30,909 bases of DNA, from contig CAJMON010000035.1 of the NCBI GenBank assembly GCA_905214955.1, forward strand, positions 1-30,909, in the 5' to 3' direction. A program made the position numbers and the translations under genes. How positions within the stretch are numbered: the first letter of the stretch is position 1; each line of letters begins with the position of its first letter. Below, piece after piece: positions 1-6,305 of the stretch. The notes under the pieces were generated by a model, which searched no databases, had not been told where the DNA came from, and saw nothing but the letters and a program-made list of their open reading frames with translations. The DNA comes from an uncultured bacterium (GTDB lineage Bacteria > Bacillota > Clostridia > Lachnospirales > Lachnospiraceae).

Positions 1-1
1 G

Positions 2-487
2 TACCACGCCAGCATTCTTTCCCTGGTGAAAGGATTAAAAGGAGCGCCGGGAGAGCTTTCCGGTGTGATCCGCTACCGGAAAGAGGAACTGCTTGGGATC
101 ATTGAAAAGAATACCCGGTGCGGAATTTTTGGAACCTTAAATGAAAATGGAACGGAATATGAGACTGGAGAGCTGGTAGAAACCGCCTACAAACAGGATG
201 TCCATACGGGGAAAGCAGTGATCCGCTGCGCTGTAGCAGGAGAGCTGAAGGATTATGAAATCGAAATTGAAAAAGTGGAGGCAGGAGGGGGAAACGTCAA
301 CAAAAATATGGTACTCCACATCACAGATCCAAAGCTTCTGGAACTTACCGGAGGAATTTTGCAGGGCATGAGCGGTTCGCCCATTCTTCAGGATGGAAAA
401 CTCATCGGCGCCGTGACCCACGTATTTGTCAAAGATCCTACGAGAGGGTATGGGATTTTTATTGAAAATATGCTGGAACAGGAGTAA
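2..487 (+). CDS. spoIVB: SpoIVB peptidase, C-terminal part (5' end outside window)
   Basis: The reading frame is open from base 2, so the N-terminus and PDZ domain lie outside the window. What remains is the C-terminal half of the S55 serine protease domain. The catalytic serine sits in GMSGSPI, followed by a GAVTHVF stretch and a GYGIFIENML tail typical of SpoIVB. In spore formers SpoIVB is made in the forespore, crosses into the intermembrane space and cleaves SpoIVFA, which triggers pro-sigma-K processing in the mother cell. A GTG at position 26 is an internal valine and not the start, because in-frame coding (YHASILSL) continues upstream of it. The next sporulation gene downstream is spo0A, but purC and debris lie between them. 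A hairpin follows the stop codon. Confidence 0.93.
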   Translation, partial: YHASILSLVKGLKGAPGELSGVIRYRKEELLGIIEKNTRCGIFGTLNENGTEYETGELVETAYKQDVHTGKAVIRCAVAGELKDYEIEIEKVEAGGGNVNKNMVLHITDPKLLELTGGILQGMSGSPILQDGKLIGAVTHVFVKDPTRGYGIFIENMLEQE

Positions 488-509
488 TGTTCTGGAATGC
501 GCCGGCCGT

Positions 510-569
510 AAAACATCAGCCGGGTGAGAAACAGATCATTCCATCTGCCTCTTATCCGGCTGGTGTTTT
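510..569 (+). terminator. Long hairpin after spoIVB, probable terminator
   Basis: The outer arms AAAACATCAGCCGG (510-523) and CCGGCTGGTGTTTT (556-569) pair over 14 bp with one G-T wobble. The loop contains further short pairings (CAGAT with ATCTG). The arms end in A-rich and T-rich runs, so the structure could terminate transcription in either direction. Confidence 0.7.
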
Positions 570-590
570 ATAAAGAAAAAATAAAACGCA

Positions 591-619
591 TTGCGTTTGA
601 AATGCATATATGATTATAT
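591..619 (+). promoter_or_regulatory. Possible sigma-A promoter ahead of the RhuM fragment
   Basis: TTGCGT (591-596) is separated by 17 bases from TTATAT (614-619). The -35 box overlaps a small AAACGCA-T-TGCGTTT inverted repeat. The -10 match is only fair and the downstream gene is broken, so this may be a relic. Confidence 0.35.
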
Positions 620-645
620 GAAAAGAAGGTATAAGAAGATGAAAA

Positions 646-898
646 ATGGAACATCAGGCTTTGCAGGACGAAATCATGAAAAAAGAGAATGAAATCGTAA
701 TTTTCGAGACAGAAGACAAACAGATCAAATTATCTGTGAATGTGGAAAATGAAACGGTGTGGCTTAGTGCAAATCAAATGGCAGTATTGTTTGGAAGAGA
801 TGGAAAGACGATCCGAAAACATATCAATCATGCCTTTTCAGAAAATGAAGTAGAAAAAATAACAACACGCAAAAAATGCGTGTTGATGGAGTAAAACA
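646..898 (+). pseudogene. Truncated, frameshifted RhuM-family fragment
   Basis: The 82-residue frame begins like RhuM (virulence RhuM family, DNA-binding-like) proteins: an N-terminal FETEDKQIKLSV stretch, VENETVWLSANQMAVLF, then GKTIRKHINHAF. At an A-run (854-859) the frame changes. Restoring one A gives NNTQKMRVDGVKQ, the expected continuation in this family, from about 861 to 898. After that the similarity stops and the expected SLDVIISVGYRVKS region is absent. The fragment therefore carries a one-base deletion plus loss of most of the protein. The function of intact RhuM is not settled; it is often found in genomic islands. The start could be 646 or 676 (MKKENEIV), with a weak AGGAC at 665. 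No intact product is expected. Confidence 0.7.
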
Positions 899-1182
899 GT
901 CCGAATGCGTTTTCTGTGAAGAAACTGCTTTCGGCAGACGATGTGACCACAAATTATCTGGTTTACAGTCCGTGTGCCTATAACCGCATCAGAGTGCGGA
1001 AGATGCAGTGTTTAAGGCATTGGGGGTAGAGAGTAAGGTGGAAAAGGAAAGAAACCAAAAGCCTGAAAGAAATTTTGGGGACAGGTATGCTGGGGCTGAG
1101 AGCCTCTTTTCCCCTTACCTATGCAGAGTGTACGAAACACTGATAGAAAAATGTGGAACATAAGAAAGCGGCAATTCTGTAT
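899..1182 (+). other. Non-coding debris between RhuM fragment and purC promoter
   Basis: This stretch has no start-to-stop gene that I recognise. Two frames hold protein-like runs without start codons: VKKLLSADDVTTNYLVYSP (from about 916) and DAVFKALGVESKVEKE (from 1002, open to a stop near 1162). They read as if they were remnants of one or two decayed genes. No tRNA or known RNA was seen. Confidence 0.5.
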
Positions 1183-1211
1183 TTGACAAATCGGATATAA
1201 CATGCTAGTTT
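1183..1211 (+). promoter_or_regulatory. purC promoter (sigma-A, extended -10)
   Basis: A perfect TTGACA (1183-1188) is followed after 17 bases by TAGTTT (1206-1211), with TGC directly before the -10 box (extended -10). Transcription should begin near 1218 and give a leader of about 80 nt before purC. Confidence 0.65.
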
Positions 1212-1231
1212 ATAAGAAGCCGAAATGCATC

Positions 1232-1253
1232 TGCCAGGAGACTCTGCCTGGCA
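1232..1253 (+). promoter_or_regulatory. Hairpin in the purC leader
   Basis: TGCCAGG (1232-1238) and CCTGGCA (1247-1253) form a perfect 7-bp stem with an 8-base loop. No T-tract follows, so it is not a simple terminator. It does not match the purine, ZTP or THF riboswitch cores as I know them. Its role is unknown. Confidence 0.4.
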
Positions 1254-1295
1254 TACGGGCTGGTATGAAAAAATCAGAATTGTGAGGAGAAGAAA

Positions 1296-2165
1296 ATGCA
1301 GGAATTAAAACCCATCAAAGAGGGAAAAGTACGCGAGATTTATGACAACGGCGACAGCCTGATCATGGTAGCGACCGACAGAATCAGCTGCTTTGACGTG
1401 ATTTTGAAAAACACAGTGACCAAAAAAGGAACTGTACTGACTCAGATGTCAAAGTTCTGGTTTGACCTGACAGAGGATATTCTGCCCAACCATATGATTT
1501 CTGTAGACGTAAAAGACATGCCGGAGTTTTTCCAGCAGGAGCGCTTTGACGGAAACAGTATGCTGTGCCGGAAACTGGAAATGCTTCCCGTGGAATGTAT
1601 TGTCCGCGGTTACATTACCGGAAGCGGATGGGCCAGCTACCAGAAAACCGGAACCGTATGCGGCATTACACTGCCGGAAGGCTTAAAAGAGTCTGATAAA
1701 CTTCCTGAGCCGATCTATACTCCTTCCACCAAGGCAGAGATTGGAGACCATGACGAAAATATTTCCTTTGAGCAGAGCGTAGAATATCTGGAGAAACGGT
1801 TCCCTGGAAAGGGACAGGAGTATGCAGAGAAGCTTCGTGACTATACCATTGCCCTCTATAAGAAATGCGCAGAGTATGCACTGGAGCGCGGCATCATCAT
1901 TGCAGACACCAAGTTTGAATTTGGCCTGGATGAGAATGGAAACATTGTCATCGGTGATGAGATGCTGACACCGGACAGCTCCAGATTCTGGCCGGCTGAC
2001 GGATATGAGCCGGGACATGGACAGCCCTCTTTTGACAAACAGTATGCAAGAGACTGGCTGAAAGCAAACCCGGATAACAACTGGGAGCTGCCAGGAGAAG
2101 TGGTAGACAAGACCATTGACAAATATCTGCAGGCTTATAAGATGCTTACCGGAAAAGATCTGTAA
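1296..2165 (+). CDS. purC: Phosphoribosylaminoimidazole-succinocarboxamide synthase (SAICAR synthetase)
   Basis: PurC joins CAIR and aspartate with ATP to give SAICAR in de novo purine synthesis, in the cytoplasm. The 289-residue protein is of the longer PurC type (about 290-300 aa). It has the N-terminal KEGKVREIYD nucleotide-binding strand, ATDRISCFDV, the IVRGYITGSGW segment, STKAEIGDHDENIS, IIADTKFEFG and GDEMLTPDSSRFW. GAGGAG lies 6 bases before ATG. It has its own promoter and a strong terminator, so it is transcribed alone. Neighbours are sporulation genes, not other pur genes, so its place here is probably the result of a rearrangement. Confidence 0.97.
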   Translation: MQELKPIKEGKVREIYDNGDSLIMVATDRISCFDVILKNTVTKKGTVLTQMSKFWFDLTEDILPNHMISVDVKDMPEFFQQERFDGNSMLCRKLEMLPVECIVRGYITGSGWASYQKTGTVCGITLPEGLKESDKLPEPIYTPSTKAEIGDHDENISFEQSVEYLEKRFPGKGQEYAEKLRDYTIALYKKCAEYALERGIIIADTKFEFGLDENGNIVIGDEMLTPDSSRFWPADGYEPGHGQPSFDKQYARDWLKANPDNNWELPGEVVDKTIDKYLQAYKMLTGKDL

Positions 2166-2206
2166 GCAGAAACACAGAATTTTCCAAAATAAAGACGAAG
2201 TAAATG

Positions 2207-2256
2207 ACACAGCTGTATGGAAAACGGAATCAACCGCCATACAGCTGTGTTTTTTT
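2207..2256 (+). terminator. Rho-independent terminator of purC
   Basis: A perfect 14-bp stem, ACACAGCTGTATGG (2207-2220) with CCATACAGCTGTGT (2237-2250), is followed by a run of T to 2256. This is the strongest terminator in the first 5 kb. Confidence 0.93.
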
Positions 2257-2506
2257 GCCAAGCATATCAAAAGTGGTGCAGCTGCTCAACCATACAGGAA
2301 AGTCAGCTGCTGCGCACCTTTGGCGCTCCCGCAGCTGCCGCCGCATTCGTAATTCGGGCTGTCGCCTTGCTTGCTCATACGGTCGAGCCTGTCCGAGATC
2401 CATGAATTCGCCCATGCAAGCATGGCTCTTTCATGGCTGCCGTCCAGGACTTTCATAGTAAAATGCAACCTAAAAGTGTGGAAAAATAAAGTGAAACAGG
2501 ATGAAA
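2257..2506. other. Structured intergenic stretch between purC and spo0A
   Basis: About 250 bases with no convincing gene. It holds repeated CAGCTG words, a second copy of CCATACAG (2290-2297; first copy 2237-2244 in the purC terminator), and a hairpin at 2400-2436 with arms CCATGAA/TTCATGG and GCC(C)ATGC/GCATGGC around an AA loop. The base composition is richer in GC than the A/T-rich DNA just downstream. It resembles the structured dispersed repeats seen between genes in Lachnospiraceae, but I cannot show other copies from this window. Confidence 0.45.
2286..2456 (-). CDS. Doubtful 56-residue ORF in the structured intergenic region
   Basis: On the reverse strand a 56-residue frame starts MKVLDGSHERAMLAW, contains DRLDRMSKQ and ends with a Gly/Cys-rich ECGGSCGSAKG stretch. 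There is no Shine-Dalgarno sequence before the ATG and no evident promoter. It spans the hairpin at 2400-2436, so the open frame may be a by-product of a structured repeat. I do not recognise a protein family. It is listed because the composition is protein-like and it is the only candidate gene in the gap. Confidence 0.18.
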   Translation of the reverse strand: MKVLDGSHERAMLAWANSWISDRLDRMSKQGDSPNYECGGSCGSAKGAQQLTFLYG

Positions 2507-2513
2507 TGTCGAA
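2507..2513 (+). promoter_or_regulatory. 0A box (Spo0A-P binding site)
   Basis: TGTCGAA exactly matches the core Spo0A binding sequence known from Bacillus and clostridia. It lies 29 bases upstream of the spo0A -35 box, a position compatible with autoregulation. A related but imperfect TGTCGGT follows at 2517-2523. Confidence 0.6.
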
Positions 2514-2542
2514 TCCTGTCGGTTTGGAAAGATAAGTTTTTA

Positions 2543-2571
2543 TTGCGAAAACCACCATATCTTACTATAAT
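2543..2571 (+). promoter_or_regulatory. spo0A promoter (sigma-A type)
   Basis: TTGCGA (2543-2548), a 17-base spacer and a perfect TATAAT (2566-2571). Transcription would start near 2578, about 90 bases before the spo0A start codon. I did not find a convincing sigma-H promoter with the right spacing. Confidence 0.75.
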
Positions 2572-2667
2572 ACAAGTAGTTTTTGTTCCTGACAGTTTCT
2601 GGCAGGAGTTCCGGAAGAGAATGCAAAGAGAAAGAAAAATTTGCGCATAGATGGAGGATCGAGGATT

Positions 2668-3465
2668 ATGGAAAAATTAAATGTGGCAATCGCGGATGAT
2701 AATGAGAGAGTGGTGTCTCTTCTTGAACATATCGTCAGTCAGGATAAGGACCTGCAGGTTGTGGGCAAAGCAGGGGACGGAGAGGCACTTTGCCAGATTA
2801 TCCGGGAAAAGGAGCCGGATGTAGTTTTGCTGGATATTATTATGCCGAAAGTAGACGGCCTGACAGTGATGGACCGGGTAAACCGGGATACCTCCATCCG
2901 TCATCATCCGGCTTTTATTGTGATCTCTGCAGTGGGGCAGGAGAAGATTACAGAAAATGCCTTTGAGCTGGGAGCAGATTATTATATCTTGAAACCCTTT
3001 GACAATGAACTGGTGCTGAATCGGATCAAGAGCACAAGACTTCACAAAGACAAAGCGTCTGCTCAGGTGCGCAGGGTCAATGCCTATGAGAGTCAGAAAG
3101 AGTACATGAACCGAAATCTGGAGACCGATGTGACCAACATCATCCATGAAATCGGCGTGCCTGCCCACATCAAAGGATATCAGTACCTGCGGGATTCCAT
3201 CATCATGTCGGTTCAGGATATGGAGATGCTCAATTCCATCACCAAGATTTTGTATCCTACGATTGCGAAGATGCACCAGACGACACCGAGCCGGGTAGAG
3301 CGGGCGATCCGCCATGCCATTGAAGTGGCCTGGAGTAGAGGAAAGATGGACACCATTGATGAACTGTTCGGCTATACCGTCAATGGTGGAAAAGGAAAAC
3401 CCACCAATTCTGAATTCATTGCATTGATTGCAGACAGGATCCGTTTGGAATACAAAAACAGATAA
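2668..3465 (+). CDS. spo0A: Sporulation master response regulator Spo0A
   Basis: Spo0A is the phosphorylated transcription factor that commits the cell to sporulation. Residues 1-120 form the receiver domain, with the acidic pair D10/D11, phospho-acceptor D56 (LLDIIMP), S87 and K109 (ILKPFD). Residues about 150-265 form the Spo0A DNA-binding domain, with HEIGVPAHIKGYQYLR, the recognition helix around TPSRVERAIRHAI and the ELFGYTV region. An earlier in-frame TTG at 2641 exists, but ATG 2668 follows a GGAGG (2653-2657) with a 10-base gap and gives the family's usual N-terminus. The protein is then 265 residues, the normal length. It is monocistronic or weakly linked to glgA, which has its own promoter. 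Confidence 0.97.
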   Translation: MEKLNVAIADDNERVVSLLEHIVSQDKDLQVVGKAGDGEALCQIIREKEPDVVLLDIIMPKVDGLTVMDRVNRDTSIRHHPAFIVISAVGQEKITENAFELGADYYILKPFDNELVLNRIKSTRLHKDKASAQVRRVNAYESQKEYMNRNLETDVTNIIHEIGVPAHIKGYQYLRDSIIMSVQDMEMLNSITKILYPTIAKMHQTTPSRVERAIRHAIEVAWSRGKMDTIDELFGYTVNGGKGKPTNSEFIALIADRIRLEYKNR

Positions 3466-3468
3466 TGC

Positions 3469-3497
3469 TTTTCATTTGAGGGAAAATGCGGTATAAT
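3469..3497 (+). promoter_or_regulatory. glgA promoter
   Basis: TTTTCA (3469-3474), 17 bases, then a perfect TATAAT (3492-3497), immediately after the spo0A stop codon. It gives a leader of roughly 70 nt. Confidence 0.65.
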
Positions 3498-3573
3498 GAA
3501 AGAAATCAGTGCTGTTTTCGAAAGAATTATCAAACAGCAAAGAAACGTTTATGTATCGCAGGAGGAAAACGAT

Positions 3574-5019
3574 ATGAAGAAGGTATTATTTGTAGCTTCT
3601 GAAGGTGTGCCGTTTATCAAAACGGGAGGACTGGCAGATGTGGTTGGCTCCCTTCCCAAATGCTTTGACAAGAATGAATATGACGTGCGTGTGGTACTTC
3701 CTAAATATATGTGCATGAAAGAAGAATACAAGTCACAGATGCAGTACATCACCCATTTCTACATGGATCTTGGATGGCGCAGCCAGTATGTGGGAGTCAT
3801 GGGAATGGTCTATGACGGGATTCAGTTTTATTTTGTGGATAATGAATACTATTTCGCAGGCCCCAAGCCCTACGGAAACATTTACGAGGATATTGAAAAA
3901 TTTGCATTTTTCTCAAAAGCAGCCCTGTCTCTGCTCCCGAGCGTAGGATTTCAGCCGGATATCATCCACTGCCATGACTGGCAGACCGGTCTGGTGCCTG
4001 TTTTCTTAAAGGCATTCTGCTACGCAGATGAGTTTTACAACCATATGAAGACCATTATGACCATCCACAACCTGAAGTTCCAGGGTGTATGGGATTTAAA
4101 GACGGTTCAGAACATCACCGGCCTTCCGTCCTACTATTTTACCCCGGATAAGCTGGAAGCATACGGAGATGCTAATTACTTAAAAGGCGGCATTGTCTAT
4201 GCGGATGCCATCACTACCGTCAGCGATACGTATGCAGAAGAGATCAAGACCCCGTTTTACGGAGAGCATTTAGACGGTCTGTTAAATGCCAGGGCCAACA
4301 GCCTGCGGGGCATTGTCAACGGCATTGACTATGATGAGTACAATCCCCAGACAGACCATTTTATTGTGAAGAACTATTCTGCAAAGAATTTCCGCAAGGA
4401 AAAGATCAAAAACAAACAGGCCCTGCAGCAGGAGCTGGGACTGGAGCAGGATGACAAGAAATTTATGATCGGTATTGTTTCCCGTCTGACAGACCAGAAG
4501 GGCTTTGACCTGATCGCCTACATGATGGATGAGATGTGTCAGGAAGATATCCAGATCGTTGTTTTAGGTACTGGAGAAGAAAAATATGAAAACATGTTCC
4601 GCCATTTTGCATGGAAATATTCTGGAAAAGTTTCCGCAAACATTTTCTATTCTGAGGCAATGTCCCATAAGATTTACGCTGCCTGTGATGCATTCCTCAT
4701 GCCGTCCCTGTTTGAGCCCTGCGGCTTAAGCCAGCTGATGAGCCTGCGTTACGGCACCCTTCCCATTGTCCGTGAGACCGGTGGATTAAAGGATACGGTT
4801 ATTCCTTACAATGAATACGAGGGAACCGGTACCGGATTCAGCTTTGCAAATTATAACGCACATGAGATGTTCAACACCATCAAATATGCAGAGTATATTT
4901 ACTATCAGAAGAAACGCGAATGGAACAAGCTCATTGACAGAGCAATGGCTGCTGATTTCTCCTGGAAAGCATCTGCTGCCAAGTATGCAGAGATGTATGA
5001 CTGGATGATCAGCTGGTAG
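3574..5019 (+). CDS. glgA: Glycogen (starch) synthase, ADP-glucose type
   Basis: GlgA transfers glucose from ADP-glucose to the growing alpha-1,4-glucan chain. The 481-residue protein is a GT5 glycosyltransferase with two Rossmann-like halves. The N-terminal half starts MKKVLFVASEGVPF and has the ADP-glucose-binding KTGGLADV (K16). HCHDWQTG and TIHNLKFQG follow. The C-terminal half has IGIVSRLTDQKGFDL and the catalytic loop SLFEPCGLSQLMSLRYG with the E-x7-E type acceptor site, then ETGGLKDTV. An upstream in-frame ATG at 3496 has no ribosome site and overlaps the promoter; ATG 3574 has AGGAGG 8 bases before it. No other glg genes are nearby. The tie to spo0A may reflect glycogen storage before sporulation, but that is inference. 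Confidence 0.96.
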   Translation: MKKVLFVASEGVPFIKTGGLADVVGSLPKCFDKNEYDVRVVLPKYMCMKEEYKSQMQYITHFYMDLGWRSQYVGVMGMVYDGIQFYFVDNEYYFAGPKPYGNIYEDIEKFAFFSKAALSLLPSVGFQPDIIHCHDWQTGLVPVFLKAFCYADEFYNHMKTIMTIHNLKFQGVWDLKTVQNITGLPSYYFTPDKLEAYGDANYLKGGIVYADAITTVSDTYAEEIKTPFYGEHLDGLLNARANSLRGIVNGIDYDEYNPQTDHFIVKNYSAKNFRKEKIKNKQALQQELGLEQDDKKFMIGIVSRLTDQKGFDLIAYMMDEMCQEDIQIVVLGTGEEKYENMFRHFAWKYSGKVSANIFYSEAMSHKIYAACDAFLMPSLFEPCGLSQLMSLRYGTLPIVRETGGLKDTVIPYNEYEGTGTGFSFANYNAHEMFNTIKYAEYIYYQKKREWNKLIDRAMAADFSWKASAAKYAEMYDWMISW

Positions 5020-5028
5020 AAAAAAGGA

Positions 5029-5061
5029 GCAGTATCTGGCGGGAGCCGGATACTGCTTTTT
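5029..5061 (+). terminator. Rho-independent terminator of glgA
   Basis: GCAGTATCTGGC (5029-5040) pairs with GCCGGATACTGC (5045-5056) over 12 bp with one wobble and a GGGA loop, followed by TTTTT. Confidence 0.92.
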
Positions 5062-5072
5062 CTCTGAAAATC

Positions 5073-5101
5073 TTGCGTTTAGAGGGCCATTATGGTAAAC
5101 T
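5073..5101 (+). promoter_or_regulatory. Promoter of the SEC-C / hem operon
   Basis: TTGCGT (5073-5078), 17 bases, TAAACT (5096-5101) with TGG directly before it (extended -10). It is the only clear promoter I see before the run of genes ending at 14047, so it may drive all of them. Confidence 0.6.
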
Positions 5102-5169
5102 GTATCGGACGGCTACGGCAAAGGCAGCCTTTTTTTGGCGAATAGAAAGAAAACGGAGACTAATGAGAA

Positions 5170-6303
5170 ATGGATACAAAATTTTTTGAAGAACGGAATT
5201 TCTGGGAGAAAGAACTGAGGGTAGAAGTACCGGATGTTCCCGGAGCAGAAGAAGCTTTTGAAGAGATCGAAAACCTCTTAAACGGGAAAGACGGACGGCA
5301 GGCAGCTGCGAAGGCCGAGAAAGCCATCGAAGCCTATGGAGAGGCGGAAGGATTTCTGATTATGCTGGCCCATGCACAGCAGCTTTCTGGCAGCATTGGA
5401 AAAGCAGTCAAAACCCTGGAAAAATTAAACGGGTTCTTTCCAGAAAAGACCGTGTATAAAAGAGAACTGGCCGGTGCCTATCTGGAACGGGGATTTGGAA
5501 AGAAAGCACTGGAAATGTTCCGGGAAGCCTATGCAGGGGGCGTGCATGATCCAAAGTTTCTGCTGCTTTATGGTGCCTGCTGCCGGGAACGTAAAGAAAC
5601 AGAAGAAGGCAGAAAGATTTTAAGAGAAGTGATTGCAGAAGGAAAAGAGGATCTGGAGAGGCATTTCGGCGAAGTCCGGGGCGCTTTTGACGAGCTTCTG
5701 GAACTGGAAGCAGGAAATGAAGAAGTCTGCCAGGAACTGAGAAAAGAACTGGAAGAGCTGGAAGGTGCAAATACAGCAGAGAATGCAGAGACTGCAGAAG
5801 GCGAAACACAGCAGGAACCGGTGGAAGAAACAAAAGCGTCAGGTCTTATGATGGATCAGCGTCTGTCCAATGTGATGAAGCAGGCCTGCCTGGTTTTTTC
5901 TGAAAAAAATGGAGACGCCATGCTGCAAAGATATCTGGAACTGGATTTAAAACTCCAGCTTTTGGAATGCTGGCCTCAGATTCAGGGTGAATTTGCCATC
6001 TTAAAGGCAGACTATTCAGGTATGTATGATGAGCTTATGGAGTATGGAGAAGTGCTTGAAAATACCACCCAGAAAGACAAGCTTCGGGATTTGATGTTAA
6101 AAGAGTATGACCAGATGGTATGGCAGTTTGACAGAAGCCCCTACTATGAAGTACATCCGGAGAGAAGACAGAAAAACGGAATTCCGGTATGGAACAGCAG
6201 CGTCAGCGGTGCCTACCGCCGGATGGAGAAGAAGATCGGAAGAAACGATCCCTGCCCCTGTGGAAGTGGAAAAAAATATAAGAATTGCTGTGGGAGGAAA
6301 TAA
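5170..6303 (+). CDS. TPR-like protein with C-terminal SEC-C zinc motif
   Basis: The 377-residue protein is rich in alpha helix. Residues about 20-190 look like degenerate tetratricopeptide-like helical repeats (for example AEKAIEAYGEAEGFLIMLAHAQ and the AGAYLERGFGKKALEMFREAY region). An acidic Glu/Thr/Ala-rich linker follows around 190-225, then a second helical domain. The last 25 residues are a SEC-C motif: IGRNDPCPCGSGKKYKNCCG, with the C-x-C and CC ligands. In SecA this motif binds zinc and the chaperone SecB; in stand-alone proteins its partner is usually unknown. CGGAG precedes ATG by 11 bases. The stop codon lies 2 bases before the next start, so it is translated with the PfkB kinase gene. 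The biological role is unknown. Confidence 0.8.
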   Translation: MDTKFFEERNFWEKELRVEVPDVPGAEEAFEEIENLLNGKDGRQAAAKAEKAIEAYGEAEGFLIMLAHAQQLSGSIGKAVKTLEKLNGFFPEKTVYKRELAGAYLERGFGKKALEMFREAYAGGVHDPKFLLLYGACCRERKETEEGRKILREVIAEGKEDLERHFGEVRGAFDELLELEAGNEEVCQELRKELEELEGANTAENAETAEGETQQEPVEETKASGLMMDQRLSNVMKQACLVFSEKNGDAMLQRYLELDLKLQLLECWPQIQGEFAILKADYSGMYDELMEYGEVLENTTQKDKLRDLMLKEYDQMVWQFDRSPYYEVHPERRQKNGIPVWNSSVSGAYRRMEKKIGRNDPCPCGSGKKYKNCCGRK

Positions 6304-6305
6304 AC

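Noticed and set aside
1218..1295. Purine-responsive or ZTP/THF riboswitch in the purC leader
   Set aside because: Only one short hairpin is visible and none of the conserved core words of those riboswitch classes could be found.
1683..2270. 195-residue open frame on the reverse strand across purC
   Set aside because: It lies opposite a clear purC gene, has no ribosome site and no recognisable family.
2490..2520. Sigma-H promoter for spo0A (AGGA ... GAAT)
   Set aside because: The two elements are far too close together (about 4 bases between boxes) for a sigma-H promoter.
5110..5137. Possible leader terminator before the SEC-C gene (GGCT/AGCC followed by seven T)
   Set aside because: The stem has only 4 consecutive pairs, too weak despite the T-run.
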